Below, piece by piece: positions 32,672 through 41,158 of a stretch of DNA of 64,000 nt. The DNA is from Verrucomicrobiota bacterium (GTDB lineage Bacteria; Verrucomicrobiota; Verrucomicrobiia; Limisphaerales; UBA1319): the NCBI GenBank assembly GCA_022711435.1, contig JAKLFB010000022.1:33420-97419 (forward strand). Direction: 5' to 3'. The notes below the pieces were generated by a model. It saw nothing but the letters and a program-made list of their open reading frames with translations, did not search any database and was not told the DNA's origin. A program made the translations under genes and the position numbers. Within the stretch, counting starts at the first letter, position 1, and the number at the start of each line of letters is the position of its first letter.

Positions 32672-34117
32672 ATGAATAATCCCGATAGCCCAAATCAACT
32701 TCCATCGTATGTGACGAGCGCGACGCCCAATCCGGCGGCCAATCGCGCTCCCTGGTTTAAAAACACCGCCCCGGCGTATGCGGGCATCTTCCTGTGGTTC
32801 GTGTTCTGGCAGGATGCGGTCAAGGCGGGCAGCCTGGGGGGCGGCCTGGCCCAAGGAGTGGCGGTGGCTCTGCTGGGCCTGCTGCTCTCGGCGGCGATCT
32901 GCCACGCCCTGTTTTACCTGGTGCCCGGCCTGCTGGGCCAGCAGACCGGACTGCCCCTCTACATCGTAGGCACATCGACGTTCGGCGCCCAGGGCGGCTT
33001 CATCATGCCCGGATTCCTCATGGGCGTCCTCCAGTTCGGGTGGCTGGGGGTCAACATCTTTTTCTCTTCCATGGCCCTGCACGCGTTTATCAAGGACTAC
33101 GCGAACCTGCCGCCCCAGGTTCTGATGGTTCTGTGGGGTGTGCTCGCCGCGTTCGTGGGCCTCAAAGGCATCCAGTATGTCGCCAAGGTGGCCACCTACC
33201 TGCCGCTGATCCCCCTGGCCGTGCTGGTGGTCATGCTGGTGAAAACGGCGGGCGGCATCGGCACCTTCCTTCCCGCCGACCTGATCAACGCCCACCGGGT
33301 GATGGATCCGTCGGCCCCCGCCGCGCTCTCGAGCTTCGGCGTGATCGCGCTGATTCTGACCTACGTGGTGGGGTTCTTCGCCACCGCCGGCGCCGCCGGC
33401 GTCGATTTCGGCACCAATAGCCGCGACAAGAACGACGTTCAGATGGGCGGCTTGGTCGGCATCGCGCTGGCCATCCTCGTCACCGCCGGCATCTCGGCCC
33501 TGATTGTGGCGGGGGTTTACGGGTCGCCCGAGCTGAGCAAGGCCGCGCTCGCGGCCGGCGCCGAGAAGAAGTCGATCATCCTGGATTCATTCAACCTGAT
33601 CCCGGTCGTGCTGGGCACCCCGGCGGGCAAATGGCTGGCGTTTCTGCTCGCCATCTCGTGCTTCCCTTCGGCCTGCTTCTCCTCGTTCATCGCCGCCAAC
33701 AGCTTCAAGACAACCCTGTCCGGCATCAACCCGTTCATCTCCGTTGGCATTGGCGCCGCGGTCAGCATCCTGCTGGCAGTCATCGGCTGGGCCGGCCAGG
33801 TCGTCCCGGTCTTCGTCGTCATCGGAGCGTCCTTCGGCCCGATCTGCGGGGCGATGATGGCGGATTACCTGCTGTCGGGCGGCCGATGGACCGGCCCGCG
33901 CGCCGGGTTCAACCCGGCCGGCTGGATCGCCTGGGCCCTGGGTTTCCTCGTGGGCATTCTCCCCAACCTCAAGGTCTGGTTCAAGCTCTCCATCCCCGAT
34001 ATCCCCGCAGCGCCCGTCCTGGCCTTCATCGTCGGCGCCATCGTCTATTACGTCTGCGCCTCGGCAGGCCTGCTTTCGCGGACCATCCCGCTTCCCGACA
34101 AGGGCAAGCAAGGCTGA
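32672..34117 (+). CDS. NCS1-type (cytosine/purine/hydantoin) permease
   Basis: From the ATG at 32672 the protein is 481 residues with about twelve transmembrane helices in the NCS1 (LeuT-fold) pattern: FKNTAPAYAGIFLWFVFW in the first helix, a GTSTFGAQGGFIMPG stretch, and a long C-terminal helical run. Family members symport nucleobases, allantoin or related compounds with protons or sodium. No catabolic genes for such compounds are adjacent, so the substrate is open. A strong terminator follows 29 bases after the stop. Confidence 0.85.
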   Translation: MNNPDSPNQLPSYVTSATPNPAANRAPWFKNTAPAYAGIFLWFVFWQDAVKAGSLGGGLAQGVAVALLGLLLSAAICHALFYLVPGLLGQQTGLPLYIVGTSTFGAQGGFIMPGFLMGVLQFGWLGVNIFFSSMALHAFIKDYANLPPQVLMVLWGVLAAFVGLKGIQYVAKVATYLPLIPLAVLVVMLVKTAGGIGTFLPADLINAHRVMDPSAPAALSSFGVIALILTYVVGFFATAGAAGVDFGTNSRDKNDVQMGGLVGIALAILVTAGISALIVAGVYGSPELSKAALAAGAEKKSIILDSFNLIPVVLGTPAGKWLAFLLAISCFPSACFSSFIAANSFKTTLSGINPFISVGIGAAVSILLAVIGWAGQVVPVFVVIGASFGPICGAMMADYLLSGGRWTGPRAGFNPAGWIAWALGFLVGILPNLKVWFKLSIPDIPAAPVLAFIVGAIVYYVCASAGLLSRTIPLPDKGKQG

Positions 34118-34145
34118 CCCCGCCGATTCGGACGGCTCGGTTCTG

Positions 34146-34180
34146 ACCGGCCTCGCACGGCGCGAGGCCGGTCTTTTTTT
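34146..34180 (+). terminator. Rho-independent terminator
   Basis: A perfect 11-bp stem, ACCGGCCTCGC (34146-34156) and GCGAGGCCGGT (34162-34172), with a 5-base loop is followed by C and seven T. It ends the permease transcript. Confidence 0.92.
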
Positions 34181-34264
34181 GGCCCGTTTTGTGCTTCCCC
34201 ATGAAGGGGCTGGCATGCCACAAGGTGATTGTCTTTGTCGGAAAAACCATTAGGTTACGAGAGT

Positions 34265-35653
34265 ATGACATTTTGGATTGCTGGACTGCTGTTGTGCAGC
34301 CTCTTCGCGGTCGCCGGGTATTTTCTGGGGGCGGTGCGGGCGTTGGTCGGCCTGGCCGGCCTGATCCTGGGCGCCGTGCTGGCCTTGCCCCTGGCGCCCT
34401 ATGTCAAACCGCTCTTTCCCTACATCAAGATCACGCACCCGGTGTGGCTCTGGTTCTGGCCCCCCGTCCTGGTGCTGCTCCTGATCGAGATCGTGGCGCT
34501 GGTGCTGGGTTTCGTCGCCCAATGGCGCATCGACCTCTACCAGCGGTTCAAGTTCGACGATGTCGAGCGCCTGCGCTGGCGGCGCCTCAACCAGCGCCTC
34601 GGCGCCGGGGTCGGCGTGGCCATCGGAACGGTTTACCTGGTCCTGTTCGGGCTTTTCATCTACGTGCCCGGCTATTTTACGCTGCAGGTGGCCAAGGACG
34701 ATGCCGATCCGGGCTGGCTGCGCTTCGTCAACCGCGCCCGCCTGGACCTGCAGTCCACCGGTCTGGACCGGATTGTCGCCCCGTTTGATCCGGCGCCCAA
34801 GCTCTACTACGAGGTCGCCGACATTCTCGGCCTGATGCACAAGAACATGCCGAACATCCTCACTCGGATGCGGGATTACCCTCCCTTCATGACTTTGGGA
34901 GAGCGCCAGGAGTTCCAGGACATGGCCGGGGACAAGGATTACATGAAGCTCCTCAGAGACCGCGCCGGCCTGGCCGGCGTCATGCCCCAGGAGCGCACCA
35001 TCGGATTCATCACGAACGAGCCGCTCATCCAGGAGCTCCTCCAGCTCGATCTCAAAGACGTGCGCGCCTACCTCGAAACCGGCAAGTCCGCCAAATACGA
35101 CCCAATCAAGCTGCTCGGCCGCTGGCAGATGGAGCCGGGCGAGGCGATCATCATGACCCGCAAAAGCCGGACGAACATCAATGCCCGCGAGCTGCGCGCG
35201 CTCAAGACCCAGATGATCGCCATGGCCAAAGGCACACGGCTCAAGGCGACCCACGACGGACGCGTGTCGCTCACGATCCAAAAAATGGTCTCCAATCCCG
35301 CGTCGGTGGCCCTTGCCCAGCCCGCTGGGATCCCGCCCCAGCTCCAAGCGCAGGCCGCCACCGGCCGCCTCGGCGCGCCCTCCGGCATGAGCGCCGAAAT
35401 GCGCCGCCGCTACGGGCTCGGCGCCGCCGAGGCGCCAGCCTCCGCCCCCGGCCAGCCTCAAGCCGCACTGCAAGCCGAGCCCGTCCAGTTCGAGACCGTC
35501 GAATACAGCGGGACCTGGGATGGCGAGGGCAGCAATTACCGGTTCCAGCTCAGCAGCAAGAACCAGAAGATCTCCCCCGCCGCCTCCATCGACAGCGGCT
35601 TCCTCATCGTCAACATGCCGGATCAGAAGCTGGTCTTCATCCGGCAGTTCTAA
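34265..35653 (+). CDS. CvpA-like membrane protein of unknown function
   Basis: From the ATG at 34265 the protein is 462 residues. Three to four hydrophobic helices occupy the first third (about 3-45, 65-90 and 118-142), an arrangement like CvpA-family proteins. The rest is a soluble alpha-helical domain with a Pro/Ala-rich linker (about 355-415) and a small C-terminal beta domain. The family link is weak and by eye. The TAA stop (35651-35653) coincides with the target duplication of the repeat element that follows without any gap. Confidence 0.65.
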   Translation: MTFWIAGLLLCSLFAVAGYFLGAVRALVGLAGLILGAVLALPLAPYVKPLFPYIKITHPVWLWFWPPVLVLLLIEIVALVLGFVAQWRIDLYQRFKFDDVERLRWRRLNQRLGAGVGVAIGTVYLVLFGLFIYVPGYFTLQVAKDDADPGWLRFVNRARLDLQSTGLDRIVAPFDPAPKLYYEVADILGLMHKNMPNILTRMRDYPPFMTLGERQEFQDMAGDKDYMKLLRDRAGLAGVMPQERTIGFITNEPLIQELLQLDLKDVRAYLETGKSAKYDPIKLLGRWQMEPGEAIIMTRKSRTNINARELRALKTQMIAMAKGTRLKATHDGRVSLTIQKMVSNPASVALAQPAGIPPQLQAQAATGRLGAPSGMSAEMRRRYGLGAAEAPASAPGQPQAALQAEPVQFETVEYSGTWDGEGSNYRFQLSSKNQKISPAASIDSGFLIVNMPDQKLVFIRQF

Positions 35654-35926
35654 GGGTCTGTGCAAAAATTACTTCCGATATTGGCGGGAGCGCCGCCGGG
35701 CCAGATCCGAGGCGCAAGGGAGGGAGTGTATCCCCCTGCGATACTCGACCGACCGAGCAACGAAGCCGATGGCCCGGCGCCGCCCCGCCCCTGCGGGCTG
35801 GGGGCCTTGGGCGCGCTGGCTGTGTTGCTCCTCGCTCACAGACCGCGCGGGTATGCTCGCTCGTCGCGCCTTGCCAGCCCGCCCAATCCCCTCCAGCAAA
35901 ATCGGAATTAATTTTTGCACAAACCC
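35654..35926 (-). mobile_element. MITE-like element, copy 3 (273 bp)
   Basis: This is a full copy with the GGGTCTGTGC... inverted ends (one change at the right end) and a perfect TAA duplication, 35651-35653 and 35927-35929. It lies in the same orientation as copy 2 and opposite to copy 1. It sits between the stop codons of two convergent genes. The stop-free through-frame seen in copy 2 is also open here from end to end. Confidence 0.9.
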
Positions 35927-35932
35927 TAAGGG

Positions 35933-36754
35933 TTACTTGCGCGCGCTGGTCCGCGACTGAACCCACGGGACATCCTGACTGCCGGCCACCACGTAATCGT
36001 GCGAGTGGTAGTTGGAGACCTGTGGTTTCAAAGTGCGGCTGTCCTGCCAGCGGTGCCCCTCGACGTGGCCATCCGCGAACGAGAAATCCCCGCCCCGGCT
36101 GTGGTAGCTGGCCGGTATGTGGTACCACCGGGTCGGGGTGGGCTCCATGTACACTCCGAAAAAGGGCCGGCAGATGCTGTCGGGATGGACCTCGCCGATC
36201 ACGAACAGGTTCGCGGGGGAGGGCTGGGTGATCTGGGCCATCTTGCTGAATGAGCGGTATTGTGCGTTGGGCAGGTTCCGGTAGAGGTCCCCCTCCCACC
36301 CGACGTGGGCGTTCATGCCGTAGCTGCGGACGCGCGGGTCCTTGTAGGTGCCGGAGGTCCCCAGGGTGCGGTCGGCGGGGCACTTGTAGATGGCGGCCGT
36401 CTTGAGATAGGGGCTGAAGAGCGATCGCTGGGGATCGAAGAGGAGCGTCTCGTTGGTCGCGTCCTTGGGGGTGCCCCGGAAGCTGCCCGCCACCCAGGTC
36501 GGAACCGCCGCGATCCCGGCGCCATTGTTCACCAGGCGGTCGTTCTGGTCGTTGGCATACATCGTCCAGATCAGGGTCAGCTGCTTGAGGTTGTTGACGC
36601 AGGCGATGCGATGGGCCTTGGCCTTCGCCGCCGCCAGGGCCGGCAGGAGCATCCCCGCCAGGATGGCGATGATCGCGATCACCACCAGCAGCTCGATCAG
36701 CGTGAAGCCGCCCGCGCTCCGAAATCTCCGTCTATCGATCGATCCTGTTTTCAC
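35933..36754 (-). CDS. Type II pseudopilin-like protein with H-X9-DG tail
   Basis: The GTG at 36754 gives a 273-residue protein with a short basic leader and the prepilin cleavage/methylation motif GFTLIELLVVIAIIA, followed by LLPALAAAKAKAH. A GTG 12 codons upstream is equally possible. The mature part is the large verrucomicrobial/planctomycetal form, with a C-terminal HSRGGDFSFADGHVE motif. It would be processed by a prepilin peptidase and built into a type II secretion or pilus-like fibre, or displayed at the membrane. Such genes occur in many scattered copies in these phyla. It converges on repeat copy 3. Confidence 0.88.
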   Translation of the reverse strand: MKTGSIDRRRFRSAGGFTLIELLVVIAIIAILAGMLLPALAAAKAKAHRIACVNNLKQLTLIWTMYANDQNDRLVNNGAGIAAVPTWVAGSFRGTPKDATNETLLFDPQRSLFSPYLKTAAIYKCPADRTLGTSGTYKDPRVRSYGMNAHVGWEGDLYRNLPNAQYRSFSKMAQITQPSPANLFVIGEVHPDSICRPFFGVYMEPTPTRWYHIPASYHSRGGDFSFADGHVEGHRWQDSRTLKPQVSNYHSHDYVVAGSQDVPWVQSRTSARK

Positions 36755-36864
36755 AGAGACAGTAAACCCGCCTCGAGGCCGCAGGGCCACAATAAAATTC
36801 GTGTTCCATTCCCCGCACTCCCCGGCGGACTTGTTTTTTCGCCAGGGTTGTCTAGAGTACCTCC

Positions 36865-37317
36865 ATGAAACGCGATGTGGTGCCGGTGCAAATCCGCGGG
36901 ATCCTGCCTGCCAATTCCGGCTGCGCCATTTTCATCGGCAACGCCCAGAAGGTGTTCGTCATCCAGGTCGAGCACAACATGGGGGCGATCATCAACATGT
37001 TCATCCAGGAGACTGCCAAGGAACGCCCTTTGACGCACGACCTGATTGCGAGCATCCTGAAGGGCTTTGGCATCACGGTCGAGCGGGTGGTGATCACCGA
37101 GTTGCGCGGCACAACCTACTACGCTCGGCTCATCCTCCAGCAGCAGAACGAGCTCGGGCGCAAGATCGTCGAGGTCGACGCGCGTCCGAGCGATTGCCTG
37201 GCGCTGGCCGCCTGCCAGAAGCGGCCCGTCTACGTCACTGCCTCGCTCTTCGAGCAGGTCGAAGACATGTCCGAGTGGCTCGAGCGGATCAACCAGGGCG
37301 GCGCCGAGCCCGAGTAA
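36865..37317 (+). CDS. Bifunctional nuclease (BFN, DUF151) domain protein
   Basis: The 150-residue protein is a single BFN-type domain: VFVIQVEHNMGAIINMFI, LIASILKGFGITVERVVI and KIVEVDARPSDCLALAACQKRPVYV read in parts match the family, including the conserved ARPSDCLALA. Characterised relatives have RNase and DNase activity. Its physiological role in bacteria is unclear. It is followed 8 bases later by holA, with which it is probably co-transcribed. Confidence 0.9.
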   Translation: MKRDVVPVQIRGILPANSGCAIFIGNAQKVFVIQVEHNMGAIINMFIQETAKERPLTHDLIASILKGFGITVERVVITELRGTTYYARLILQQQNELGRKIVEVDARPSDCLALAACQKRPVYVTASLFEQVEDMSEWLERINQGGAEPE

Positions 37318-37325
37318 TCCCGCCC

Positions 37326-38456
37326 ATGCCGCCATCTGCCGCCGCCGATTCACCCGTCACCCTGGTGTGCGGCGAGGACGATTTCCTGGTCAAGCGCCGC
37401 TCCCGGCAGCTTTTCGAGCAGTGGGCCGGCGGGGCCGGCGACTTCGACCGGGAGATCATCGACGGCGGCGCCGCCAACAGCGGCGAGGCGCTCCGGTCCA
37501 TCAGCCGCCTGCGCGAGTCCATCCAGACCCTGCCCTTCTTCGGCCAGGGCAAGACGGTCTGGTGGCAGAACTGCTCCTTCCTCGGCGAGGACCGCACCTC
37601 GACCTCCACAGCGGTCACCGATGCGCTGGCCGATCTCGCCGATGAGATCAAATCCTTCGCCTGGGGCAAGGTCCGGCTGCTCATCTCCGCCGGCAAGGTC
37701 GACAAGCGGCGCGTTTTTTACAAAGCGATCGAGAAGATCGGCCGAACGGAGCTGCTGGACGGCTGGTCGCTCGAGGACCGCGATTGGGCCAGCCAGGCCG
37801 AGGCCTGGGCCGAGCGCGAGCTGGCCGAGATCGGCCGGTCCATCACCCCCGCCGCCCTCGCCGCCCTCGTCACCGCCGCCGGACCCAATCCCCGCCTCCT
37901 GCGAGCCGAAATCGACAAGCTCGATCTCTACGCCGAAGCCGGCCGGCCCATCGAGGAGTCCGACATCGAAGCCGTCGTCGCCCGGCAGAAGCAGGCCGAG
38001 GCGTTCGCCCTGGCCGAAGCCGTGGGCGATCGGGACTTGGCCCGGGCATTGCGCCATCTCGATTCCGAGCTTTCGGACCTGGCCCGCGACAGCCAAAAAT
38101 CGGCCATCGGCATCCTCTACGGCCTGATCACAAAGATCCGCGTTCTGTTGTTCCTTCGAGAGGCGGTGCGGATCGGGTGGATCAAGACCGACACCGATTA
38201 CCAGCGCTTCAAGAGCCAGCTCACGCGCCTGCCGGCGGCTGGCCTGCCGTCCGACAAACGCTGGAACCCTCTCCTCCAGCATCCCTTCGTCCTGTTCAAG
38301 GCCCTCCCCCAGCTCGGCCGCTACCAGACACCCGAGCTCATCCGGATCATGGATCGGCTCCTCGATGCCAACCGCAAGCTCGTCGGAAGCGGCCTTCCCG
38401 AAGAGCTCGTGCTCCGGCAGCTCGTTGTCCAGATCATCCGGCCTTCGGCCTCGTGA
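37326..38456 (+). CDS. holA: DNA polymerase III delta subunit HolA
   Basis: HolA is the clamp-loader subunit that opens the beta clamp. From the ATG at 37326 the protein is 376 residues, with the divergent AAA+ fold of the family: VTLVCGEDDFLVKRRSRQLFEQW at the start, a degenerate nucleotide site, ITPAALAALVTAAGPNPRLLRAEIDKL in parts, and the helical collar domain at the C-terminus. The long frame upstream of this Met overlaps the pseudopilin and BFN genes and is not coding. It converges on the helicase gene. Confidence 0.9.
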   Translation: MPPSAAADSPVTLVCGEDDFLVKRRSRQLFEQWAGGAGDFDREIIDGGAANSGEALRSISRLRESIQTLPFFGQGKTVWWQNCSFLGEDRTSTSTAVTDALADLADEIKSFAWGKVRLLISAGKVDKRRVFYKAIEKIGRTELLDGWSLEDRDWASQAEAWAERELAEIGRSITPAALAALVTAAGPNPRLLRAEIDKLDLYAEAGRPIEESDIEAVVARQKQAEAFALAEAVGDRDLARALRHLDSELSDLARDSQKSAIGILYGLITKIRVLLFLREAVRIGWIKTDTDYQRFKSQLTRLPAAGLPSDKRWNPLLQHPFVLFKALPQLGRYQTPELIRIMDRLLDANRKLVGSGLPEELVLRQLVVQIIRPSAS

Positions 38457-38493
38457 CCGCGGCGGCCCCGCGGCGCCCGGCCGGCCTCGAGCG

Positions 38494-41082
38494 CTACCCC
38501 ATGGTGCCGACCGGGCCGATCTGCATCAGCCGAAGCACCGGGCGCCCTGCCCGGCGCGCGCGCTCGAGGTCGAGATGGAACTCGAGCCGCCAGTCGTTGT
38601 GCCCCTCCGGGTCCACCAGCACCTGGTCGATCCTCCACGTCTTCCCGTCCTCGGACGGCTCGACATACGTATGCCGCGCGTTGCGTGCGTCGGGATCCAG
38701 GCAGATCCGCGAGTGCTCGGCCCCGTGCGCAGCGAGCCGGGCTTCGAGCGCCGCTACGTTCCATTCCTGTCCCTCCGCATCCACGGGCGGATCGAGCAGG
38801 GCCGGGACCTCGTCGAGCCGGCTGGTCGCCAGCAGACGAAGAACGCCGAAGATCGACTGGCGCGCCAGCAAGGTCAGCTGCCTGCGGTCGCGCGTGATGT
38901 CCGCCGCCTCGGCGGCCTTGGCCGCCTCGGCGGGACCGGCCGGCTCCGCCCGGTCCCCGACGGGCGCCTGGCCCGGCTGCCGCAGCTTCTCCCACTCGTC
39001 CAGCAGGCTCGAGTCCACATCCCGGATCATCTGCCCGAAATAGAGCTCGATCTCGCGGACCGGATCCGTTTTCGCGGTGTCCGGCACGGTTTGGGCCAGG
39101 GTCTTGTAGACGTAGGAAAGATACCGGAGCACGACGCCTTCGGCCTTTTGCAGGTCGTAGTGGCGAATGTAATCCGCGAACGTGTGCAGGCTCTCGTACA
39201 TCTCCCGCGCGACGGACTTGGGCCGGATGTTCTCCTGGCCGACCCACGGGTGCCGGCCCGCGAACTCGTTGAACGTCGAGTAGACAAAATCCCGGTTGGG
39301 CTTTGGGTATTCGAGCTTCTCGAGCTCGGCCTCGCGCTCGGCGAAGTCGAGCCCCTGCATCTTCATCTCGGCGATCTTTTCTGCCTTGAGCCGGCTCAGC
39401 TGCTTGTGCAGGACGACGTCGGGATCCTCGAGAATCGACTCGACCAGCGTCAGGAGGTCGAGGGCGTGCGCGGGCGATTCAGGGTCGAGGAGCTGCAGCG
39501 TGTCGAGCAGGTAGAGCGACAGGGTTTGATCCAGGGAGAAATCCTCCTGGAGCGCCACGTTGACCCGCAGGTAGGCGCCCGAATCCGTTCTCGGGACGAA
39601 CTCGATGATCTTGCGATCGAGCAGAGAGCGGAACAGCACCCAGGCGCGCCGCAGGTGCTGGCGCTTGGCCGGCGGCGTCTCGTGCGACCGCCGAACCAGC
39701 TCGCGCATCGCCTCGCAGCCGTCCCCGGCCCGGCTCAGCACGTTCAGCAGCATCCCGTGCGTCACCTGGAACCGCGAAGCCAGCCGCTCCGGCGCCGAAG
39801 CCACCAGCCGGTCAAACGTCCGCCGATCCCACGACACGAAGTTCCTCTCCGGCGGCTTCCGCTTCACGAACTTCCTCGCCTTGCCCGAATCCGACGCGCC
39901 CTTGTTCGCCAGCCGGAGGTTCTCGATCACGTGCTCCGGCGCCTGCACCACCACCCACCCCCGGTCGTCAAATCCTTTCCGGCCCGCCCGCCCGCAGATC
40001 TGATGGAAATCCCGCACGCTCACGATCCCGGTCTTCTCTCCGTCGAACTTGCACAGGCGCGTCAGCAGCACGGTCCGGATCGGCACGTTGATCCCCAGCC
40101 CCAAGGTGTCTGTGCCGCAGATGATCTTCAGAAGCCCCTGCTGCGCCAACTGCTCGACCCGGACCCGGTATTTGGGCAGCAGGCCCGCATGGTGCAGGCC
40201 AATCCCGTGCCGCAGGTATTTCTTCAGGTCCGCCCCATACGGGCTGTCGAACCGGAAATCCTCGAGCGCCCGGGCGATTGCCTCCTTCTCCTCGCGCGAG
40301 CAGAAGTTCAGGCTCAGCAGGCTCTGCGCGCTCTCGGCCGCATCGAGCTGGGTGAAATGGACGATGTAGATCGGCGCCCGCCCCTGGGCCGCCAGATCCT
40401 CGATCGCGCGCTCGAACGGGACTTCCGAGTAGCTGAACTCCAGCGGCACCGGCCGCACCCGCGAGCGCACCACGCTCGTCGGACGGCCGTTCCTGCGCGT
40501 CAGCTCCTCCTCGAAAAAGGCCGGATCACCCAGCGTCGCGGACATGAGCAGGAACCGCGCCTGCGGGAGCGCCAGCAGGGGCACCTGCCACGCCACCCCG
40601 CGCTCGCGGTCCGAGTAATAATGGAACTCGTCCATGATCACCTCGTCGACGCGGGCGCTCTCGCCCTCGCGCAGGGCGATGTTGGCGAGGATCTCGGCGG
40701 TGCAGCAGAGGATCGGCGCGTCGCGGTTCACCGTGGCGTCCCCGGTGCTCATCCCGACCTGCTCGGGCCCGAAATCGCGGCAGAGCGCCAGGAACTTCTC
40801 GTTCACCAGGGCCTTGATCGGGCAGGTGTAGACGGAGCGTTTGCCCTGCGCGAGCCCCTTGAAATGCAGCGCGGTCGCCACCAGCGATTTGCCCGAGCCG
40901 GTCGGCGTGTTCAGGATCACGTTCCGCTCGTCGAACAGCGCCAGCAGGGCCTCCTCCTGCGCCGGATACAGCTCGAGCCCACGCTCCGCCAGGTAGTCCA
41001 GAAAACGATACAGCGCCGCCTCGTTCCCGCACGGCCGCTCGGCCGGCAAGTGCCGCAACAATGGATATTCCACGGCCGCCAT
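38494..41082 (-). CDS. DEAD/DEAH-box helicase with DUF3516-type C-terminal region
   Basis: The 862-residue protein has a superfamily 2 core: Q-motif-like YPAQEEAL, Walker A TPTGSGKS (about 59-66), Walker B DEFHYYSDRERG, SAT in LLMSATLG, then GTDTLGLGINVP and QICGRAGRKG in the second RecA domain. This is the Ski2/Mtr4-like group. The second half (about 440-862) is the DUF3516-like helical region found in bacterial members. It probably unwinds structured RNA, but the substrate is unknown. The gene diverges from the operon at 41159 with 76 bases between. Confidence 0.92.
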   Translation of the reverse strand: MAAVEYPLLRHLPAERPCGNEAALYRFLDYLAERGLELYPAQEEALLALFDERNVILNTPTGSGKSLVATALHFKGLAQGKRSVYTCPIKALVNEKFLALCRDFGPEQVGMSTGDATVNRDAPILCCTAEILANIALREGESARVDEVIMDEFHYYSDRERGVAWQVPLLALPQARFLLMSATLGDPAFFEEELTRRNGRPTSVVRSRVRPVPLEFSYSEVPFERAIEDLAAQGRAPIYIVHFTQLDAAESAQSLLSLNFCSREEKEAIARALEDFRFDSPYGADLKKYLRHGIGLHHAGLLPKYRVRVEQLAQQGLLKIICGTDTLGLGINVPIRTVLLTRLCKFDGEKTGIVSVRDFHQICGRAGRKGFDDRGWVVVQAPEHVIENLRLANKGASDSGKARKFVKRKPPERNFVSWDRRTFDRLVASAPERLASRFQVTHGMLLNVLSRAGDGCEAMRELVRRSHETPPAKRQHLRRAWVLFRSLLDRKIIEFVPRTDSGAYLRVNVALQEDFSLDQTLSLYLLDTLQLLDPESPAHALDLLTLVESILEDPDVVLHKQLSRLKAEKIAEMKMQGLDFAEREAELEKLEYPKPNRDFVYSTFNEFAGRHPWVGQENIRPKSVAREMYESLHTFADYIRHYDLQKAEGVVLRYLSYVYKTLAQTVPDTAKTDPVREIELYFGQMIRDVDSSLLDEWEKLRQPGQAPVGDRAEPAGPAEAAKAAEAADITRDRRQLTLLARQSIFGVLRLLATSRLDEVPALLDPPVDAEGQEWNVAALEARLAAHGAEHSRICLDPDARNARHTYVEPSEDGKTWRIDQVLVDPEGHNDWRLEFHLDLERARRAGRPVLRLMQIGPVGTMG

Positions 41083-41158
41083 TCGCTCCCCAGCATGAGG
41101 GAGCCATTCGACACTGGCAACCGGGAATCGCGTTGGCTACAATTCCGGCGCCCAATCC

